Part shown: positions 31,301-35,244 of the stretch, piece after piece
How the letters are laid out: the number at the start of each line of letters is the position of its first letter
Numbering within the stretch: the first letter of the stretch is position 1
Notes under the pieces: model-generated
The model's database searches: none
What the model was told of the DNA's origin: nothing
Seen by the model: the letters and a program-made list of their open reading frames with translations, nothing else
Program-made: the position numbers and the translations under genes
Source: Rhodoblastus sp.
Lineage (GTDB): Bacteria; Pseudomonadota; Alphaproteobacteria; Rhizobiales; Beijerinckiaceae
DNA: 35,244 nucleotides
Assembly: GCA_020442275.1 (NCBI GenBank)
Contig: JAGRKN010000029.1
Location: 1-35,244, forward strand
Direction: 5' to 3'

Positions 31301-31710
31301 ACGCCTACGAAAAGGGACTGGCGGCGATCGAGCCTCTCGCGGCGCGCGATCCGCTCAACACGATGTGGCAGCGCGATCTCGCGATCAGCAACGAGCGCAT
31401 CGGCCTGATCAGCCAGAAGGCCGGCAACATGGACGGCGCGCGGCGCGCGTTTCAGGCCGAACTGGATATTTGCCAAAGGATATTGCAACGCAATCCCGAC
31501 GACATCCAGACGCGGCTCATTGCGGTTTTCGCTCTATGGAGTCTCGGCAGGCTGAAAGGCGCGGAGGGCCGCGCCGACATCGAACAGGCGCTCGCCATCA
31601 TCAAGCCGCTCGCCGCGACCGACAGGGTGGACGCCTACAGGCGCGGCTGGATTCCGATCATGGAGGCCGATCTCGCCAAGGCCGTGGCGCGACCGCAGGA
31701 CGGGCGCTAA
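28312..31710 (+). CDS. TIR-STAND NTPase-TPR protein with a transmembrane segment
   Basis: This 1132-residue protein is a bacterial NLR-like architecture. An N-terminal TIR-like domain (about 3-95) begins RWFVSYNSQDQALADRV and has W72...E76 where TIR NADases keep their catalytic glutamate. A STAND NTPase follows: FFGREAET (163-170), Walker A GNSGVGKS (189-196), Walker B FLVYVDQGEEL (302-312, D307) and an MSLRADF sensor (341-347). A single transmembrane helix lies at about 631-648, then a charged coiled coil. The C-terminus has six TPR-like repeats of exactly 48 residues beginning RD(L/I)(S/A)(V/I)S (782, 830, 878, 926, 974, 1022). Such proteins often sense phage or stress and trigger NAD loss. 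The start has GGGGGG nearby. Defence function is inferred; the domains are seen. Confidence 0.88.
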   Translation: MGQRWFVSYNSQDQALADRVASALRTRLPDSQIFFAPASLRAGGYWLPTLAQEIAAADVFLLLVGDKGLGRWQVLEYYEALDRDLNRPDRRLLFLLAAGQPAPGLPFLGQLHWTVAADPASDDAVARLLDGASGAASGPAELWRHARPYLGLLAMTEADSDYFFGREAETAATLGALADTPESVALLIGNSGVGKSSLAQAGVIAALKRQAWPAQTISPWPARFSESRRWCFLRMTPGERPVEELVRQFENEWLYDATDPDAERRRSGWVANLMDGSSSLAGLMAATLKRLGEIGREAPSGFLVYVDQGEELYVRAEASPRRRFSEILVEGARDPRLSVLMSLRADFTGELHADRALFDAHRRIDVPPVRAETLRLIVEEPARRLGARFDPPNLGADIAARADEESTADAGALTLMSYMLEDMWSDMVRRGDGILRLRADSIELGRVLAHRADAFFDTHRVAVKEIERIFTLKLASVREDGEPVRRRARRSEFSDAEWRLVSELADAPNRLIVTAQRGGLETYAEVAHEAIFKRWGRLREWVASRQSFLVWKTGVESKRHEWSEGAESEDLLLRGAPLTQAQAWLATHAEDLDEAERDFIARSGAAEAALRERAEAERAQREALQKRLLRGAFAAVVAVSIVGAAAIWKWREAEQQKTEAEAQKHEAQRQSEIAERNFGAAKSAVDGLIFDITQGLRDVEGMRTETGMRILDRVSGVVDRLARSAPDRPELQRTRKVMLDEIGTTLRTQGATAEALARYREGLRLGEELAARDPENVDRRRDLSVSHINIGNVLLDQGKLAEALVEFRKDLAIAEALATKDPSSTILQRDLAVSHEKVGDALREDGDKTGALDAFRKSIGIRETLFARNKSDRLAQRDLSVSHEKMGNILADQDDLPGARVEYQKSLTLREDLAKVDPGNMLWQRDISVSREKIANVLRDQGDKASALAEYRKSLAIREMLAVRDPLNTQWRRDISVSHNKIGDILRDQNSNAEARDAYEKGLAAIEPLAARDPLNTMWQRDLAISNERIGLISQKAGNMDGARRAFQAELDICQRILQRNPDDIQTRLIAVFALWSLGRLKGAEGRADIEQALAIIKPLAATDRVDAYRRGWIPIMEADLAKAVARPQDGR
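30654..31530 (+). repeat. 144-bp (48-residue) tandem repeats within the STAND gene
   Basis: Six units spaced exactly 144 bases encode the TPR-like array of the TIR-STAND protein. The protein spacing is strictly constant, with the core (R/Q)RD(L/I)SVSHxK in most copies. Such regular repeats can expand or contract by slippage or recombination and change the sensor. Confidence 0.75.
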
Positions 31711-31738
31711 AGGGCCGCGCTCCCGGGAAATCGAGCGG

Positions 31739-31855
31739 TCACGGCACGGCGTAGATCGGCAAGAGAACGACCGCCAGCGCGAGGCAGGCGAGCAGCGCCG
31801 CCCAAAAAGTCAGCGCCACGGGATGGGCGATGCGCCGTTCGTTCGGATCCGCCAT
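31739..31855 (-). CDS. Small single-span membrane peptide
   Basis: Thirty-eight codons from the ATG 31853-31855, with GAGG five bases upstream, encode a short polar N-terminus (MADPNERRIAHPVA) and one hydrophobic segment (LTFWAALLACLALAVVLL). I do not recognise it. It lies in the gap between the convergent TIR-STAND gene and the TPR-like gene. Plausible as a small membrane protein, but short enough to be a chance frame. Confidence 0.45.
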   Translation of the reverse strand: MADPNERRIAHPVALTFWAALLACLALAVVLLPIYAVP

Positions 31856-31964
31856 CGTCGCCTCGCGCGCCGGCGCGCAGCCGGCCTGCGCAACGCCAGG
31901 ATGGTCGCAAGGGCGCGCCGCGGCGGCGACAAAGCGCACAACGCCGACGCGCCCTCCGCGCCGG

Positions 31965-32816
31965 TCAATCCTCCAGTTCGTCGATCGCGGATTGCTGGTC
32001 GAGCCGCTCCATCGCGTCGTGCGCCTTGCAGGCGGCGGCCTCCTTGTAGAGCTTGGTGGCGGCGTCGAGCTTCGACTTGCCGTAGAGGGACACAAACCCG
32101 TTGGCCTGCTCGATGCGCGCGATCGCCGAATCCGGCGTGAGCTTGCGCGCCGTCTCGAAATGCTTGATCGCGGAATCCTTGCTCGCGCCGTAGGTCAGCC
32201 CCGCGACGAGGCCGCCGACCTTGGCGACGACCTCGGCGTTGTAGGCGCCCAGCGCAATATGGGCTTCAGCGTGGTCGGGGGCGAGCGCCAGCGCCTTGTC
32301 GAGGCTGGCCTTGATCTTGCCGCCGAGACCCATGGCCAGCGCCTTGGCCACCGATATGCCCTGCCCGTAGCGGCCGAGCGCGGAGGCGTGGAAATAGAAG
32401 GCGTTGGGAAAATCCCTGGCGATCGCCTGCAGCTTTTCCGCGCGCGCCGCCGATTGCTGGAAGATTTCGAGCTGCCGCGCATCGTCGGTCTCGAGATAGG
32501 TGGCGTAGATGTTGGCGGCCTTGTTGGCGGCGTTGAAGCCGAGCGGGCCGAGCGCCTCGCCCTGCTCCGCCGCCGCGGCGAAATCGCCGGCATGGTAGGC
32601 GCGCCAGGCCGATTGCAGCGCCTCGGCGGCCTTGGCCGGCGGCATTTTCGGATCGAGCTTGGGATGCGCCTCGATCGCCTTTTTCACCCAGGCTTCATCG
32701 GGGAAAGGTTCGCAATCGCCGCGATGCAGCGCGCTCCAGGCCTTTTTCAGCGCGGGGCCGGCGTAGTCGTAGGCCTTGTCGGAATAAGGAAATTTCTTCC
32801 ACGCGCTCTTGGCCAT
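31965..32816 (-). CDS. TPR-like soluble protein
   Basis: The 283-residue protein starts at the ATG 32814-32816, which is best placed for GAGG upstream (a second ATG two codons earlier is possible). It begins MAKSAWKKFPYSDKAY and consists of helical hairpins of the tetratricopeptide type (ALALAPDHAEAHIALGAYNA, then HFETARKLTPDSA), ending in an acidic tail. No signal or membrane segment is present. TPR proteins act as protein-protein scaffolds. It follows the TetR gene by 12 bases on the same strand, so it may be cotranscribed with it. Specific function unknown. Confidence 0.7.
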   Translation of the reverse strand: MAKSAWKKFPYSDKAYDYAGPALKKAWSALHRGDCEPFPDEAWVKKAIEAHPKLDPKMPPAKAAEALQSAWRAYHAGDFAAAAEQGEALGPLGFNAANKAANIYATYLETDDARQLEIFQQSAARAEKLQAIARDFPNAFYFHASALGRYGQGISVAKALAMGLGGKIKASLDKALALAPDHAEAHIALGAYNAEVVAKVGGLVAGLTYGASKDSAIKHFETARKLTPDSAIARIEQANGFVSLYGKSKLDAATKLYKEAAACKAHDAMERLDQQSAIDELED

Positions 32817-32828
32817 CTGCATTTCCTC

Positions 32829-33473
32829 TCAGTTTGCGTATCGGGTCGCCACTTGATCGAGCAATTCGCGTTCACGGGGGGCGAGATAGGGAGCGGCGAG
32901 CGCCAGCACCTGAAACACGCCGCGCCCGAGACCGTGGCCATCCTGCGGCGCGCGCGGATTGCGCGCGAATTCGAAGGAGAGCCAATAGGTGGCGACCAGC
33001 GCCATGTTCTCGGCGAGCAGCGCGACTTCGCCCGGCGTCGCCTTCATCTGGCCCGCCTGCACGAGACCGGTCATGATCTCGCGCGCGACGCGGATCTTGT
33101 GCGCGAGGATGCGCTTGAACTGCGTCTCGACGCAGCGATAGCGCGCGATCAGCTCGTTGATGTCGCGATAGACGAAGCGGTACTTCCAGATCGCCTCGAA
33201 CACGAGATGCAGGAAAAGCCAGCAATCCTCGGCGTCGGGCAGGCGCAGTTCGGGCGCGGTCAGCGTTTCCTCGATCTCCGTCCGAAAGGCCGCGAACAGG
33301 TCTTCGACGATCTTTTCCTTGGAACGATAGTGATAGTAGAGATTGCCGGGACTGATGCCCATTTCGAGCGCGATCGCCGCCGTCGTCACCGTCGGCTCGC
33401 CGTGCGCGTTGAACTGGGCGAGCGCGGTCTCAAGAATCCGCTCGCGCGTCCTTCTTTTTGGCTTTGCCGCCAT
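32829..33473 (-). CDS. TetR-family transcriptional regulator
   Basis: The 214-residue protein starts at the ATG 33471-33473 with AGGAGGG upstream; longer in-frame readings are overlap with the patatin gene. It begins MAAKPKRRTRERILETALAQ and has a TetR helix-turn-helix (TAAIALEMGISPGNLYYHYRS) followed by an all-helical ligand domain. The start lies 44 bases inside the patatin-like gene, so it is translated after or with it. TetR proteins usually repress neighbours in response to a small ligand, here perhaps an acyl-CoA or lipid. The neighbouring patatin and TPR-like genes are likely targets, by inference. Confidence 0.92.
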   Translation of the reverse strand: MAAKPKRRTRERILETALAQFNAHGEPTVTTAAIALEMGISPGNLYYHYRSKEKIVEDLFAAFRTEIEETLTAPELRLPDAEDCWLFLHLVFEAIWKYRFVYRDINELIARYRCVETQFKRILAHKIRVAREIMTGLVQAGQMKATPGEVALLAENMALVATYWLSFEFARNPRAPQDGHGLGRGVFQVLALAAPYLAPRERELLDQVATRYAN

Positions 33474-34734
33474 CCGCCCTCCTACCCGTCTTCGCGATCC
33501 TGTCACGGGTCGGGGCGGACGCGCCTTGAGCCAGCGCATGGTCGAGACGGCCGAGGGCCGCCTCGAGCCGTCGGGTTTCGGCGGCAAGACCCGTGGCCCG
33601 TCGGCCCGGCGCGGCGATGAGGCGGCGATCGGGATCGCTCAGCGTGGCATGGTCGAGGCGCAGGCCGTGCCGGGCGAGAACCGGCTCGAGTTCGCCCGCG
33701 CGGGAGCGGAGTTGCGCCCGCGTATGGCTGTAGGCGTGTTCGGCGAGGCGCCGCCGGTCGGCATAGCTGAAGACGTTGGCGAAGAAGATCATCGTGTCGT
33801 CGCGCGCCGGCTCGAACAGCATGATGTCAGCGTCGGAAAACTCATGGGCATAGCGATCCATGCCGACCTTCATGCGCGACTGGATGAGCGCGCGGAAGGT
33901 TTGCGACAGGACGGTGACGAGCCCTTCGTCCGAGAGTCGCGTCGGCGAACCCTTGGCCTCGCCGGATTTCAGCCGCGCGTTGAAGGGCACGAGCGGATTG
34001 ACGCAGACCAGCAGCTTTGCGCCCGCTTTCAAGGCCACTGATGCATGGAGCGTTTTCTTGAGCGCGCCGTCGACATAGTCGCGCTCGCCGATGCGGGCGG
34101 GCGGGTAGAGGCCGGGCAGCGCGGAACTCGCCTTGACCGCTTCGGAGATCGGCACGTCCTCGTAGCCGGACGAGCCGAACACGACCGCCTCGGCAGCATC
34201 CAGATCGGTCGCGACGATGAACAGCTTGTGGCGCAGCGCGCGGAAATCGTTGGTGCGGCCGCTGCGGCCGAACAAGCGGGCGAGATAGTCGGCCGCCGCG
34301 TCATTGTCGAAGACGCCGTTGGGCAGAGCGCGCGTAAAGCCCTGCAACGCCTCGAAGAAACCTTGCGTCGGGCGGCTGGCGTCCGAGCGGTCGAGATAGG
34401 CGGCCAATGCGCCGAGCGCGAGGTCGGGCAGACGCGCGAGGCGGCGCGCATATTCGGCGAGCGCCGGCCGCATCAGGAAATCCGGCTCGAAAGGCTCGGC
34501 CTTTTCCTCGTTCTCGATGAAGCGCAGGCACAGATCGCGCGGCGTGAGGCCGTTGGCGAGGCTCGCCGCGATGAAAGCGCCGGCGCTGACGCCGACGGTG
34601 GCGTGACATTGCGTGAAATCGACGCCGACGAAGGCTTCCTGCAACGCGACCAGCGCGCCGATCTCGTAGATCGAGCCGAGCGGGCCGCCGCCCGCAAGCG
34701 CCAATCCGATCTTCGATTTCCCAGCGTCGGCCAT
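33430..34734 (-). CDS. Patatin-like phospholipase / acyl hydrolase
   Basis: Patatin-like enzymes hydrolyse acyl esters with a Ser-Asp dyad. The 434-residue protein starts at the ATG 34732-34734 with GGAGGG upstream. It shows the oxyanion-hole AGGGPLGS (14-21), the nucleophile elbow GVSAG (48-52, S50) and the catalytic DG at 222-223 (VDGALKKT). The C-terminal half is basic and helical, ending in a Lys-rich tail. It is longer than simple patatins (about 300). It lies downstream of a phasin gene and overlaps the TetR gene, consistent with action on stored lipids or PHA granules. The last point is inference. Confidence 0.92.
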   Translation of the reverse strand: MADAGKSKIGLALAGGGPLGSIYEIGALVALQEAFVGVDFTQCHATVGVSAGAFIAASLANGLTPRDLCLRFIENEEKAEPFEPDFLMRPALAEYARRLARLPDLALGALAAYLDRSDASRPTQGFFEALQGFTRALPNGVFDNDAAADYLARLFGRSGRTNDFRALRHKLFIVATDLDAAEAVVFGSSGYEDVPISEAVKASSALPGLYPPARIGERDYVDGALKKTLHASVALKAGAKLLVCVNPLVPFNARLKSGEAKGSPTRLSDEGLVTVLSQTFRALIQSRMKVGMDRYAHEFSDADIMLFEPARDDTMIFFANVFSYADRRRLAEHAYSHTRAQLRSRAGELEPVLARHGLRLDHATLSDPDRRLIAAPGRRATGLAAETRRLEAALGRLDHALAQGASAPTRDRIAKTGRRADGGKAKKKDARADS

Positions 34735-34753
34735 CGCTCCCTCCACAAGACCG

Positions 34754-34779
34754 GGGAGGCCGCACTTCTGCGGCCTCCC
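34754..34779 (-). terminator. Strong hairpin between the phasin and patatin genes
   Basis: GGGAGGCCGCA and TGCGGCCTCCC pair over 11 bp with a 4-base loop (GAAG on the transcript), 20 bases after the phasin stop. No T-run follows, only GGTCTTGTGG. It could be a weak terminator or a stem that stabilises the abundant phasin mRNA while limiting read-through into the patatin gene. Confidence 0.5.
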
Positions 34780-34799
34780 TCAGCGATCCAGCCGAGCGC

Positions 34800-35201
34800 T
34801 TACTTGGCGACGACCTTGCGAGCGCTCTTCTCGTCCAGCATCTTGTTCGTCGCCTCGGTGAGCTCATGGACGCGCTTGGACAGCGTGTCGATGTCCTTGC
34901 GCGTCGGCACGTTGAGGCTGTGCAGGGCGCGGGCGACGCGATCCTCGAAGACCTTCTCCAGCTTGTCCCACGCGCCGGCGCCGCGCGACTTGATCTCGGC
35001 GATGCGCTCGTCGGCGGCGGTCTTGGTTTCTTCCTGCACGCGCTGGCCTTCGGCCACAAGCGCGTCGAAAACCTTCTGTCCCTCAGCCTGCGCCTTGGCG
35101 AAAGCGCCGAGACCGGCGAGCCAGATCTGATTGGCGGATTCGCGGATGGTGGCCGCGAGATTGTCGTCGTGTTTGGCGAGAGCCTTGAGTTTCTTGGCCA
35201 T
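34800..35201 (-). CDS. Phasin, PHA-granule-associated protein (PhaF/PhaI type)
   Basis: Phasins coat polyhydroxyalkanoate granules. This 133-residue, highly helical protein contains IWLAGLGAFAKAQAEGQKVF and DALVAEGQRVQEET, which match the PhaF/PhaI granule-binding segment, followed by a charged coiled coil and a Lys-rich end (SARKVVAK). No signal or membrane segment is present. The start has AAGGGG seven bases upstream. It is the last gene in the window and is followed, in transcription, by a hairpin and the patatin-like gene. Its presence indicates a PHA-storing host. Confidence 0.93.
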   Translation of the reverse strand: MAKKLKALAKHDDNLAATIRESANQIWLAGLGAFAKAQAEGQKVFDALVAEGQRVQEETKTAADERIAEIKSRGAGAWDKLEKVFEDRVARALHSLNVPTRKDIDTLSKRVHELTEATNKMLDEKSARKVVAK

Positions 35202-35244
35202 GACAAGTCCCCTTGCGAACTTGCGGCCCTTCCGAGTTTGGAAC

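Overview
The window reads as high-G+C alphaproteobacterial DNA, probably from the Hyphomicrobiales. This rests on protein style: a GC-rich phasin/PHA-granule protein, a DUF3309 peptide, a Leu/Ile/Val-type binding protein and a VirB-like conjugation locus. Genus cannot be assigned from sequence alone. The window falls into two parts that meet at about 21.84-21.98 kb.

Part 1 (1 to about 21.84 kb, nearly all on the minus strand) looks like part of a conjugative or integrative element. Reading with transcription, right to left, a MobA/MobL-like relaxase (11758-8855) is followed by a possible helicase-loader-like protein and a DnaB-type helicase. Then come type IV secretion genes: a VirB2-like pilin, a small membrane protein, a VirB3-like protein, the VirB4 ATPase, a small acidic protein, two VirB5/TrbJ-like secreted proteins, and a lipoprotein cut by the window edge. 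Several intercistronic gaps hold perfect hairpins or ACGGA/TCCGT dyads. Upstream of the relaxase lies a cargo block (11.9-21.84 kb) rich in toxins and nucleic-acid enzymes: a Fic AMPylator, two metallophosphoesterase/DEDDh-exonuclease cassettes (one broken), a zeta-toxin-like kinase, a MazEF-type pair, a frameshifted PD-(D/E)xK protein, a GT-C-like membrane protein and a VapBC pair. No integrase, coupling protein (VirD4/TraG), VirB6 or VirB8-B11 is visible, so the element must extend left of base 1 if it is functional.

Part 2 (about 21.98 kb to the end) looks chromosomal and points to lipid and storage-polymer metabolism. It has a UspA-type stress protein, an acyl-CoA synthetase of the ANL superfamily, a divergent periplasmic branched-chain-amino-acid-type binding protein, a DUF3309 peptide, a conserved hypothetical, and a wax ester synthase/diacylglycerol acyltransferase. 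A very large TIR-STAND-TPR protein follows, then a small membrane peptide, a TPR-like protein, a TetR regulator, a patatin-like phospholipase and a PHA-granule phasin. The TIR-STAND-TPR protein is the strongest candidate for an immune or programmed-death function in this half.

No gap between genes exceeds about 260 bases. No tRNA, rRNA, CRISPR array or insertion sequence was recognised.
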